From Tropicimonas_B omnivorans (GTDB lineage: Bacteria; Pseudomonadota; Alphaproteobacteria; Rhodobacterales; Rhodobacteraceae), in NCBI RefSeq assembly GCF_031846565.1, contig NZ_JAVRHL010000001.1:248001-312000 (forward strand): a stretch of DNA of 64,000 nt, in the 5' to 3' direction. Shown piece by piece: positions 33,612 through 41,208 of the stretch (positions are counted from its first letter, which is position 1; the number at the start of each line of letters is the position of its first letter). The notes under the pieces are model-generated. The model made no database searches. It was not told the origin of the DNA and was given only the letters and a program-made list of their open reading frames with translations. The position numbers and the translations under genes were made by a program.

Positions 33612-34387
33612 GTTTCGCGCGGGTGAACGGAGCGGTCCTTCATTACCTTCATCGCGAGGGGACGGGGCGGGGCGTGGTCTTCCTCAACTCGCTCGGCACC
33701 GATCATCGGATCTGGGAGAGCACCGCGGGCCGCCTGCCGAAGGACATCCCCCTCCTCTTTCTCGACAAGCGCGGACATGGCCTGAGCGAAACCTCACCGG
33801 CGACGATGGAGACCTTTTCCGAGGATGTCGCCGCCCTCATGGATCGCTCCGCCATGGCGGACGCGCTGGTCTGCGGGGTGTCCATCGGCGGGCTGATCGC
33901 GCAGACGCTGGCGCTTCGGCGTCCGGACCTCGTGGGCGGGCTGGTCCTGTCGAATACCGGGCTGCGCATCGGCGACCGGGAGAGCTGGACCGCCCGGCTC
34001 GACGCTCTCGAAACGAGCGGGCTGGAGGGGATGGCAGACGGCGTTATGTCGCGGTGGTTCTCGGACGGGTTCCGGACGTCCAACCCCGACGAGGTGGAGG
34101 GCTATCGTGCCATGCTGACCCGCACGCCGAAGGACGGCTATACCGCCGCCTGCGAGGCACTACGGGACGCCGACCTGTCCGGCAGGGCGGCAGAGATCGC
34201 CGTGCCGACGCTCTGCATTGCCGGCGGCGCGGACATTGCGACGCCCCCGGACCTCGTGCGTGCGCTGGCAGATGCGATCCCCGGCGCGACGTACGAGGAA
34301 CTGGACGGGGTCGGCCACCTGCCCTCCATCGAGAGCCCGGAGCGCGTGGCGGATCTCGTGCAGCGGATCTACGGGCGACTGGCGTGA
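33608..34387 (+). CDS. pcaD: 3-oxoadipate enol-lactonase PcaD
   Basis: 259 residues, alpha/beta hydrolase opening beta-ketoadipate enol-lactone. Nucleophile elbow GVSIGG with Ser92, oxyanion segment LNSLGTDHRIW, the Asp of IAGGADIATPP and the His of DGVGHLPSIES form the expected catalytic set. Coupled by overlaps both to the BKACE gene (ATGA) and to pcaB (GTGA). Confidence 0.94.
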   Translation: MSFARVNGAVLHYLHREGTGRGVVFLNSLGTDHRIWESTAGRLPKDIPLLFLDKRGHGLSETSPATMETFSEDVAALMDRSAMADALVCGVSIGGLIAQTLALRRPDLVGGLVLSNTGLRIGDRESWTARLDALETSGLEGMADGVMSRWFSDGFRTSNPDEVEGYRAMLTRTPKDGYTAACEALRDADLSGRAAEIAVPTLCIAGGADIATPPDLVRALADAIPGATYEELDGVGHLPSIESPERVADLVQRIYGRLA

Positions 34388-35427
34388 GCGAGATATTCGG
34401 CCATCCGTGGCTCGGCAGCTTTTTCGGCGATGCGGCGTCGGCGGAGATCTGGTCCGGCGAGCGGCAGATGGTCCACATGCTGGCCTTCGAGGCCGCCTGG
34501 TCCCGTGCGCTCGGCGCATGCGGCCGCGTGTCCCCCGATGTGGCGGAACGTGCGGCTGCAGCGGCGGAGAGCTGGACGCCGGATGTCGCGGCGATCCGCG
34601 ACGGCGTCGCGCTGGACGGCGTGCCAGTGCCTGCCCTGACCCACGCTCTGAGGGAGGCTGCCGGCTCCGCGGAGGGTGGCGTGCATCGGGGCGCGACCTC
34701 GCAGGACGTGATGGACAGCGCCCTCGCCCTCACGCTGAAGGACATGTCGGTCCTCTTGGGCCAGCGCCTTCGCGAGCTGGACGCCGCGCTGGCCGGCCTC
34801 GCGGACCGGTTCGGCGACACCGGGATCATGGGACGCACCCGGATGCAGGCGGCGATCCCGATCCGCGCAGGGCACCGAATCGCGGCCTGGGCCCAGCCGT
34901 TCTCCCGCCATCGCGCGCGGCTTGCGGATCTTCGCCCGAGGGTCGAGATCGTCCAGGTCGGCGGCGTCGTCGGGGATCGTCAGCAGCTTGAACCGGACGC
35001 GGAGACGATGGCCCGGCATGTCGCGGACGCACTTGGCCTTGCGAGCGGGCCCTGCTGGCACACCGCGCGCGACGGGATCGCCGAGTATGGCGGGCTTCTG
35101 TCCATGATCGCGGGAAGCTGCGGCAAGATCGGCACGGATATCTGCCTGATGGCGCAGCAGGGGATCTCGGAGATCGCGCTGCCCGGCGGCGGAGCCTCCT
35201 CCGGCATGCCGCACAAGCGAAACCCGGTGGATGCGGAACTCCTGATCACCCTTTCGGGATACGCCGCGACGCAGCTTCCCGCCCTTCATCACGCGCTTCG
35301 GCACGAGCAGGAGCGTTCGGGAAGCGCCTGGGCGCTCGAATGGATGGTGCTGCCCGGCCTCGCGCAGGCGAGCGCGCGCGCCCTCGCCGTCGCCACCCGG
35401 CTCGCGGAGAGTGCGACGCCCGCCTAG
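34384..35427 (+). CDS. pcaB: 3-carboxy-cis,cis-muconate cycloisomerase PcaB
   Basis: 347 residues of the fumarase/aspartase superfamily. The signature loop is GGGASSGMPHKRNPVDAELL; other conserved segments are GVHRGATSQDVMDSA and GRTRMQAAIPIRAGHRI. It cycloisomerises 3-carboxymuconate to gamma-carboxymuconolactone. At 347 residues it is shorter than many family members (~450), lacking most of the C-terminal domain, as is usual for the alphaproteobacterial form. GTG start overlaps pcaD. The reading order C-BKACE-D-B covers every step from carboxymuconate down; the 3,4-dioxygenase pcaGH is not here. Confidence 0.93.
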   Translation: MSEIFGHPWLGSFFGDAASAEIWSGERQMVHMLAFEAAWSRALGACGRVSPDVAERAAAAAESWTPDVAAIRDGVALDGVPVPALTHALREAAGSAEGGVHRGATSQDVMDSALALTLKDMSVLLGQRLRELDAALAGLADRFGDTGIMGRTRMQAAIPIRAGHRIAAWAQPFSRHRARLADLRPRVEIVQVGGVVGDRQQLEPDAETMARHVADALGLASGPCWHTARDGIAEYGGLLSMIAGSCGKIGTDICLMAQQGISEIALPGGGASSGMPHKRNPVDAELLITLSGYAATQLPALHHALRHEQERSGSAWALEWMVLPGLAQASARALAVATRLAESATPA

Positions 35428-36287
35428 ACGTCCTTCAGGCCGCGGATCGTGGCGCGCATGTCGCGGGAGCGGTCCCGCGTCCGCCGCGTCTCGGCGCCGT
35501 AGGGCGAGGTTGCGAGACGCTCCATCACCTCCGCCGCGGCGTCGTGGAATCCGGCAGGCTGGCCGGCGCGGGCATAGGTCTCGGCGATCTGCCGCATTTC
35601 CGCGACCCAGCGTCCGGCATCCGCTGGCAGAGACGGGATGCTGCTCTCGGCACGAGAAAACAGCTCCGGCTGGCTTTGGCCCAGTTCTTCGGCCAGATCG
35701 TCCAGCAGCTCGTGCGCCTCCGCCGTTTGGAAGGCAGCCAGGAGCAGCGCGTTCACCCCCTTCGTGATGCTGGCATAGCTCATCTTCAGGGCGGACGCCT
35801 TGCCGATATCTTCCCCGAGGGGCCGCAGATCGACCGCGACGCCGTCCAGCCTGCGAAGCGCAGGAACGTCGGGACCGGAGACGTAGAGCCTCGGACGGCG
35901 TCCCCCGGATGGCGGCATCCCGACCACGCCTGCATCGACGAAGGTGACCGCGGTCTCCTCGAAGCACGCAGCGACAGCGGCAGCGGTCTCGGGCGAGATC
36001 GCATTGCAATCGACATAGGCGAACGCGGCGCCGCTCCGGCCGGCGATCCCCGCGACCTGCGTCGCGAGACCGAGCGCATCCGCCGGGGGCAGGATCGAGA
36101 GAAAAAGGTCGCAGCCCGTGACCAGGTCCTCCAGCGGGACATCACGCAATCCCGCTTCGGCGGCGCGGTCCCGGGTCTCACCTCCCCGCCCCTCGAGGCA
36201 GGTGGCGACGGCATGGCCCTCGGCGGTCAGGGCGGCCCCGATGGCAGCTCCCATCTCTCCGGCTGACAGGATGGCGATGTGGGTCAT
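35424..36287 (-). CDS. NAD(P)-dependent dehydrogenase with DUF1932 domain
   Basis: 287 residues, beta-hydroxyacid dehydrogenase superfamily. N-terminal Rossmann motif ILSAGEMGAAIGAALTAEGH, then VDCNAISPET and VDAGVVGMPP as in 3-hydroxyisobutyrate and 6-phosphogluconate dehydrogenase relatives. The catalytic lysine should be in ALKMSYASITKGVNALL. The C-terminal half matches the DUF1932 helical domain. Its stop overlaps the pcaB stop in a shared CTAG, convergent. Substrate unknown; adjacency to pca is suggestive of aromatic catabolism but not evidence. Confidence 0.85.
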   Translation of the reverse strand: MTHIAILSAGEMGAAIGAALTAEGHAVATCLEGRGGETRDRAAEAGLRDVPLEDLVTGCDLFLSILPPADALGLATQVAGIAGRSGAAFAYVDCNAISPETAAAVAACFEETAVTFVDAGVVGMPPSGGRRPRLYVSGPDVPALRRLDGVAVDLRPLGEDIGKASALKMSYASITKGVNALLLAAFQTAEAHELLDDLAEELGQSQPELFSRAESSIPSLPADAGRWVAEMRQIAETYARAGQPAGFHDAAAEVMERLATSPYGAETRRTRDRSRDMRATIRGLKDV

Positions 36288-36316
36288 GAGCTTCTCCCCC
36301 GAGCGGCTGACCGGGA

Positions 36317-37036
36317 TCAGGCCGCTGGCTTGATCCGGTAGTGATAGTGCCCCGCCTCGGTCATCCCCAGCCCCTCGTATAGCGCATTCGCCGGGCCGTT
36401 GGCGCGGGTGACGAGGACGGCGAGCCGGTCCGCCCCCTGCTCCTCCGCCCAGATCGCGGCGGCTTCCATGATCTGTGCGGCGACGCCGCGGCGGCGATAC
36501 TCCTGCGCGACTTCGAGGGCATGCACCACGGCGATGCCCTCGGCAGCGGCGATGTGGGCGGTGCCGGCCACGTCGTCCTCCACCCGCCCCATCAGGCTGG
36601 CACGGGGAGAGGCGGCGCGGGCCATGACGGCAAGGCGCGCCGCGCCGATCCCGCCGTCGGCCCAGATCTCCCGCTGGCGGGGCAGCGGCGCATCCTCGAT
36701 GATGTAACGCCCGTCCGCCTCGCCGCCCGTCGGCAGCGCCGCAACGGCGGTGACGAGAAGGCGCGTCGGGTCCACGACTGCGTAACCGGCAGCGTCCAGC
36801 GCGGCATCGAGCGCATCCTCACCGCCTCTCACCTGCACGAGGGGCGTCTGACCGAGCGCGCCCTGCGCACGCTCCATCGCGGCAAGCTCCGGCACGGCAC
36901 CGGGGGCGAGGGGCCGCGCCGAAGAGACCCGCTTGCCACCGCCCTGCCCGTCCGCCACCTGCCAGCCCTCGACGTCCAGCACCCGGGCGGGAGGCCAGGT
37001 CGCCGCCGCCGCACGCCAGAGGACCTCCGTGCTCAT
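36317..37036 (-). CDS. GNAT family N-acetyltransferase
   Basis: 239 residues. The C-terminal half is a GNAT domain: GIAVVHALEVAQEYRRRGVA with the acetyl-CoA-binding R/Q-x-x-G-x-A loop, then ADRLAVLVTRANGPANALYE and GLGMTEAGHYHYRIKP. The N-terminal half looks like a degenerate second GNAT domain. Its ATG overlaps the stop of the cinA-like gene (ATGA). Substrate unknown. Confidence 0.88.
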   Translation of the reverse strand: MSTEVLWRAAAATWPPARVLDVEGWQVADGQGGGKRVSSARPLAPGAVPELAAMERAQGALGQTPLVQVRGGEDALDAALDAAGYAVVDPTRLLVTAVAALPTGGEADGRYIIEDAPLPRQREIWADGGIGAARLAVMARAASPRASLMGRVEDDVAGTAHIAAAEGIAVVHALEVAQEYRRRGVAAQIMEAAAIWAEEQGADRLAVLVTRANGPANALYEGLGMTEAGHYHYRIKPAA

Positions 37037-37764
37037 TCCGCGTCGCCGCCGAACGTATCGGACAGCCAGGTCATCGCATCGGCGATCTGTCCCGCATCGG
37101 TTCCGCGCACGACGACCTGCGCGCCGTGCACGCCGTCCTTCTGAAAGGGATACGAGCCGAAGGAGAGGTCCGGATGATCCGTCGCCATCTTCCGAAGCGG
37201 CCCGGCGATATCCCCCTCGCCGCGGTAGATCCGCAGCGACTGGGACATCAGCGGCGCACCGCCCGTCAGGCCGGGCAAGACCGAGGCGAGCATCGCCTGG
37301 AAGATGGCAGGGACGCCGGCCATCACGTGAACATTGCGCAGGATGAAGCCGGGCGCGGCGGAGACGGGGTTCTCGATCAGCGCGGCGCCGTCCGGGATGC
37401 GGGCCATGCGCAGCCGCGCCTCGTTCAACTCGGTCCCCCGCGCGTCGTAATGGGCCGTGAGAATCGCACGGGCATCCTCGCGCACATCGATCGCCGCGCC
37501 GAACGCATCGGCCACGGCATCGGCGGTGATATCGTCATGGGTCGGACCGATGCCGCCCGAGGTGAAGACGATGTCGTGGGCTTCGGACAGCGCGCGGACG
37601 GAGTCGCGGATCGTGGCGTGCACGTCAGGCACCGTGCGTGCCTCGACAAGATCGATCCCGCGGGCGGTCAGCTCCCCTGCGAGGTGATGCATGTTCGAAT
37701 CGCGGGTCCGGCCGGAGAGGATCTCGTCCCCGATGACCAGCATTGCAGCGCGCGGATTGGCCAT
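37033..37764 (-). CDS. CinA-like competence/damage-inducible protein, MoaB-like domain only
   Basis: 243 residues. The molybdopterin-binding (MoeA/MogA-like) domain starts AAMLVIGDEILSGRTRDSN and continues VFTSGGIGPTHDDITADAVA, MAGVPAIFQAMLA and the C-terminal region of the CinA N-terminal unit. The nicotinamide-nucleotide amidase domain of full CinA is absent. In other bacteria the N-terminal domain hydrolyses ADP-ribose and, with the missing amidase, recycles NAD. Overlaps the GNAT gene downstream and is divergent from sfsA. Confidence 0.88.
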   Translation of the reverse strand: MANPRAAMLVIGDEILSGRTRDSNMHHLAGELTARGIDLVEARTVPDVHATIRDSVRALSEAHDIVFTSGGIGPTHDDITADAVADAFGAAIDVREDARAILTAHYDARGTELNEARLRMARIPDGAALIENPVSAAPGFILRNVHVMAGVPAIFQAMLASVLPGLTGGAPLMSQSLRIYRGEGDIAGPLRKMATDHPDLSFGSYPFQKDGVHGAQVVVRGTDAGQIADAMTWLSDTFGGDAE

Positions 37765-37832
37765 GACGAAAGCTCCCTCTTGGTCTGGCGCCGATTGGCG
37801 TGTCGGCCCCGCAGAGGTATAGGGCGCGCATC

Positions 37833-38540
37833 ATGCGCTTTCAAAGCCCCCTCGTCCCCGCCCGCCTGATCCGCCGCTACAAGCGCTTCCTCGCGGATGT
37901 GCGCCTCGAGGAGACAGGGGAGGTGATCACCGCCCACTGTCCCAATCCGGGCGCGATGACCGGGCTTGCGGACGAAGGGATGCGCGTCTGGCTGGAGCCG
38001 AGCCGAAACCCCGGCGCGAAACTGTCCCACGGCTGGCGCCTCGTCGAGCTTGCGGACGGGCACTGGGCCGGGATCGACACCGCCGTGCCGAACCGTGTAG
38101 CGAAGGAAGCCCTGATGGCGGGGAGCGTTCCGGCGCTTGCCGCCTATACGGGGGTGCGGCCCGAAGTCCGGACCGGGGAGAAGAGCCGGATCGACTTCCT
38201 GCTGTCCGAGCCGGGCCTGCCGGACGCGTGGGTGGAGGTGAAGAACGTGCACCTTTCGCGGGACGGAACGCTGGCGGAGTTTCCCGACTGCGTCACGGCG
38301 CGGGGCGCCCGGCATCTGGATGAGCTTGCAGCTCTTGCCAGGACGGGCGCTCGCGCCGCGATGCTCTACATCGTGCAGCGGACGGATTGCGACGCCATGG
38401 CCCTCGCCCGGGACATAGATCCCGGCTACGGCGCCGCGTTCGACCGGGCGCGCGATGCGGGGGTGGAGATGCTCTGCCATGGCACGGCGATCAGCCCCGA
38501 AGGGGTCGAGTTCGGCCCCGCCCTTCCCGTCGAGCGCTGA
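37833..38540 (+). CDS. sfsA: SfsA family protein (sugar fermentation stimulation homologue)
   Basis: 235 residues. N-terminal RFQSPLVPARLIRRYKRFLA is the OB-fold-like part, followed by the nuclease-like core with ITAHCPNPGAMTGL, KSRIDFLLSE and WVEVKNVHLSRDGTLAEFPD, and VTARGARHLDEL. The D-x-E-x-K-type active site is intact. ATG 37833 gives the family start; the in-frame codon at 37800 adds 11 residues. Despite the E. coli name, its role is probably nucleic-acid binding or cleavage. Confidence 0.93.
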   Translation: MRFQSPLVPARLIRRYKRFLADVRLEETGEVITAHCPNPGAMTGLADEGMRVWLEPSRNPGAKLSHGWRLVELADGHWAGIDTAVPNRVAKEALMAGSVPALAAYTGVRPEVRTGEKSRIDFLLSEPGLPDAWVEVKNVHLSRDGTLAEFPDCVTARGARHLDELAALARTGARAAMLYIVQRTDCDAMALARDIDPGYGAAFDRARDAGVEMLCHGTAISPEGVEFGPALPVER

Positions 38541-38619
38541 GGCGACGCGCTGTCGGCTGGCAATCTGCGGCCTGCGGCCTTATCTTGCGACCGACCAATC
38601 AGCACCGACGAGGCCCGGC

Positions 38620-39432
38620 GTGGACGATCTCCGCACGACACTGACGAAGGACGGCATCCGCCTTTACGCGCCAGAAGATTTCGCTGGAATGCATGCGGCC
38701 GGGCGCCTTGCCGCCGATATCCTCGACCGCATCGCCCCGATGATCGAACCGGGCCAGACCACCGGCGCGATCGACGACGCGATCCGCGGCATGATCGAGG
38801 ACGCCGGAGCGACCTCGGCCACCATCGGCTACAAGGGCTATCAGCACGCCTCCTGCATCTCGCTCAATCATGTCGTCTGTCACGGCATTCCGGGCGACAA
38901 GAAGCTGAAGGACGGGGATATCCTGAACGTCGACGTGACCGTGATCGTGGACGGCTGGTATGGCGATACGAGCCGGATGTACGTCGCGGGCAAGCTGTCA
39001 CGGAAGGCGGAGCGGCTGGTCCAGATTACCCACGATGCGCTGATGATCGGGATCGAGGCGGCACGGCCGGGCAAGACCTTCGGCGATATCGGCCACGCGA
39101 TCCAGACCTTCGTCGAGGGGCATCGCATGTCCGTGGTTCGCGACTTCTGCGGCCACGGCCTCGGGCGCGTGTTCCACGCCCCGCCGAACGTGCTGCATTA
39201 CGGGCGTGCCGGCGTCGGCCCCGTGCTCGAGGAAGGCATGTTCTTCACGATCGAGCCGATGGTGAACCTCGGCCGCCCGGAGACCAAGGTTCTCGCGGAC
39301 GACTGGACCGCGGTGACGCGGGACAAGTCCCTGTCGGCCCAGTTCGAGCATTCCATCGGGATAACGGCGGACGGCGCGGAGATATTCACCCTCTCGCCCG
39401 GCGGCCTCTTTCACCCGACCCGACCCGCCTGA
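38620..39432 (+). CDS. map: Methionine aminopeptidase, type I
   Basis: 270 residues; removes N-terminal methionine from nascent proteins. The two-metal site is complete: VDVTVIVDGWYGDTSRMY (two Asp), FCGHGLGRVFH (His), FFTIEPMVNLG (Glu) and QFEHSIGIT (Glu). GTG 38620 (VDDLRTTLTKDGIRLYAPED) follows GAGG and gives the standard length; no better ATG exists. 79 bases downstream of sfsA, probably one transcript. Confidence 0.96.
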   Translation: MDDLRTTLTKDGIRLYAPEDFAGMHAAGRLAADILDRIAPMIEPGQTTGAIDDAIRGMIEDAGATSATIGYKGYQHASCISLNHVVCHGIPGDKKLKDGDILNVDVTVIVDGWYGDTSRMYVAGKLSRKAERLVQITHDALMIGIEAARPGKTFGDIGHAIQTFVEGHRMSVVRDFCGHGLGRVFHAPPNVLHYGRAGVGPVLEEGMFFTIEPMVNLGRPETKVLADDWTAVTRDKSLSAQFEHSIGITADGAEIFTLSPGGLFHPTRPA

Positions 39433-39440
39433 CGCGGCCT

Positions 39441-39456
39441 CCGGCCCCCGGGCCGG
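39441..39456. terminator. Convergent hairpin between map and the transglycosylase gene
   Basis: Perfect inverted repeat CCGGCCC-CC-GGGCCGG, 8 bases after the map stop and downstream of the convergent lipoprotein gene's stop. No U-tract on either side. Confidence 0.45.
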
Positions 39457-39512
39457 GACGAACCGTGGAGCGATGCGGCCGCCCCCTCGGGCAGCCGCGT
39501 GCAGTCACCGGT

Positions 39513-40097
39513 TCAGAGCTTGCCGCAGGAGGCGAGCTGACCGCGATACATGTAGGCGCGGGACTGGACCTTGTTCGCCACGCCCACGAGCCAGCCCTTG
39601 CTGTTGTAGGTCCCGCGGCGGAAGCCCGAATGGCCCTCGTGGTAGGCGAGGTACTGGTTGCGCGCGTCCGTCAGGGGGATGCCGTTCCGCTGCACGGTCT
39701 TGTTCATGTACCAGCCCATGAAGTCCGTCGCGTCCTGGATCTTGTCGCGCTTGGCCCGGCGTCGCCGCTCCTCTTCGCGGTACTCGTCCCACGTCCCGTC
39801 CAGCGCCTGGCTGTAGCCGTAGGCCGAGCTCTGCCGTCCCATCGGGATCACGCCGAGCGCCCACTGGTAGGGCGTCCGGGCATCGCCGTCGAACTTGCTT
39901 TCCTGGTGGATCACGGCCATCTGGACATAGACCGGAACGCCCCACTTGCGCTGCGTCGCGCGCATGGCCCTCAGGTAGGCGGGGCGCTCGGCGACGATTG
40001 CGCAGGCGTTGTCCAGCCGGCTCGGTGGTGTCTTGTCGCCGGCGCAGCCCGTCAGGACGAGCGCTGCGAGTATCGTCAGCATCGGAAGAAGTTTCAT
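39513..40097 (-). CDS. Transglycosylase SLT-domain lipoprotein
   Basis: 194 residues. Lipobox MKLLPMLTILAALVLTGCAG puts the lipid-bearing cysteine at residue 18. The lysozyme-like domain follows: VPVYVQMAVIHQESKFDGDA with the catalytic glutamate of the ES motif, SAYGYSQALDGTWDEY, and YNKTVQRN-type region DFMGWYMNKTVQRNGI, ending LAYHEGHSGFRRGTYNSKGW. It likely cleaves peptidoglycan from the outer membrane side. Convergent with map; divergent from hspQ. Confidence 0.88.
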   Translation of the reverse strand: MKLLPMLTILAALVLTGCAGDKTPPSRLDNACAIVAERPAYLRAMRATQRKWGVPVYVQMAVIHQESKFDGDARTPYQWALGVIPMGRQSSAYGYSQALDGTWDEYREEERRRRAKRDKIQDATDFMGWYMNKTVQRNGIPLTDARNQYLAYHEGHSGFRRGTYNSKGWLVGVANKVQSRAYMYRGQLASCGKL

Positions 40098-40276
40098 GTC
40101 TGCCCGCTCGTTGGCCCGCCTCGTTGGACGGGCATCGTCCGTTTATGATTGCCGGTGAGCTTAGCGCCAAACATCACACTTTGGAACGCCCTCCTCGCTC
40201 ACGATTTTGACGGTCGCGCGCCGAAACCTGCCGAACCGCGCAAGCACATTGTTTTCGGCCGTCAAACGTGGTCGAA

Positions 40277-40296
40277 TTATTGAACCGGTTTAATAA
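40277..40296. promoter_or_regulatory. Near-perfect palindrome upstream of hspQ
   Basis: TTATTGAACCGGTTTAATAA: 9 of 10 positions of each arm match, centred between CC and GG, with no spacer. It is AT-rich in a GC-rich neighbourhood and lies 31 bases before the hspQ start, where a promoter or operator belongs. I see no convincing heat-shock sigma factor promoter. Confidence 0.5.
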
Positions 40297-40327
40297 AGAT
40301 CAACAGCGACCGGTGCAGAAGGGCACG

Positions 40328-40654
40328 ATGGAACACAGCCGCGCGAAATATCATCTCGGGCAGATCGTCCGGCATCGCAAGCATCCCTTCCGCGGTGTGG
40401 TCTTCGACGTGGACCCGGAATTCTCGAACACCGAGGACTGGTACGACTCGATTCCCGAGGACAACCGTCCGAAGAAGGAACAGCCCTTCTACCACCTGCT
40501 CGCGGAGAACGATCAGAGCTACTACGTGGCCTATGTCTCGGAGCAGAACCTGGAGCCGGACAATTCCGGAGAACCCGTCGACCATCCCGACCTGCCCGAG
40601 CTTTTCGGGGACTTCGAGGACGGGATCTATCCGCTGCACTTCCAGCTGAACTGA
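40328..40654 (+). CDS. hspQ: Heat shock protein HspQ
   Basis: 108 residues. Hallmarks AKYHLGQIVRHRKHPFRGVV, VDPEFSNTEDWYDSIPEDNR, PFYHLLAENDQSYYVAYVSE and the closing GDFEDGIYPLHFQLN identify the HspQ/YccV family. In E. coli it is a heat-induced Lon enhancer that also binds hemimethylated DNA. ATG 40328 gives the family start; an in-frame GTG at 40268 would add 20 residues overlapping the palindrome. Confidence 0.95.
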   Translation: MEHSRAKYHLGQIVRHRKHPFRGVVFDVDPEFSNTEDWYDSIPEDNRPKKEQPFYHLLAENDQSYYVAYVSEQNLEPDNSGEPVDHPDLPELFGDFEDGIYPLHFQLN

Positions 40655-40951
40655 GGTCTTGCGGGGAAGTCCTCGGCGCCGCGCACTGGGTGGGGGCTAT
40701 AACGACGCGGCACCGAGGGAAGCCTTAGCAGCTACGTCCTCCTGTCTCTACGTCACCCCGGACCTTTTGATGCTCGCAATCGGGCAATGTCTGGGCAATT
40801 GCGTCCGCGACGGTGGTTAATCCATGCAGGCCCGCCCGAACTAAGGCGAAGCCGTTTGCGACCGCGACGGAGTTGTCGCAAGATCGGCTGGCCCGCCGCG
40901 CGCACGCGTTACCCCTCCCCCGTCGCCGCGGCTTCGCTCCAAGAGGATGCC
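40655..40951. other. Intergenic region hspQ to DUF6732-like gene, imperfect hairpin
   Basis: 297 bases without a convincing gene. At 40669-40716 an imperfect 12-bp stem pairs CCTCGGCGCCGC with GCGGCACCGAGG (one mismatch) across a ~24-nt loop; it may end the hspQ transcript or be part of a small RNA. The remainder shows no tRNA, riboswitch or coding pattern that I can support. Confidence 0.4.
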
Positions 40952-41182
40952 ATGATTCGCACGACACTCGCACTGCCCGCCGCCCTCCTTCTGCCGACCG
41001 CCGCCACGGCCCATCCGGGACATGTCGCCGAAACGGCCGCCGGGCATGACCACTGGGTCGCCGGCGCGGCCATCGGGATCGCGATTGTGTTGTTCGCCTT
41101 GGGCATCTGGCGGGAAGTGAAGGGACGACGCGCCAACGCGGCCAAGGCGTCCAGGAAGACCGCCGACAACCAGGGCGCGTGA
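40952..41182 (+). CDS. Small membrane protein, DUF6732-like
   Basis: 76 residues. A signal-like segment (MIRTTLALPAALLLPTAATA) with cleavage before HPGHVAE, a short histidine-rich stretch (AHPGH...AGHDHW), one transmembrane helix (WVAGAAIGIAIVLFALGIW) and a basic tail. The AHPGH plus HDHW pattern recalls the DUF6732 family (identified from memory) and could bind metal. Function unknown. The next gene starts within or just after its end. Confidence 0.65.
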   Translation: MIRTTLALPAALLLPTAATAHPGHVAETAAGHDHWVAGAAIGIAIVLFALGIWREVKGRRANAAKASRKTADNQGA

Positions 41183-41208
41183 GCCGGACCGGCGCAAGAG
41201 CCGGCACG

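Noticed and set aside
40700..40740. Similarity to the apical loop of 4.5S signal-recognition-particle RNA (GGGAA then GCAGC)
   Set aside because: The 5' side of the conserved internal loop is missing and the flanking sequences do not pair, so I do not call an SRP RNA.
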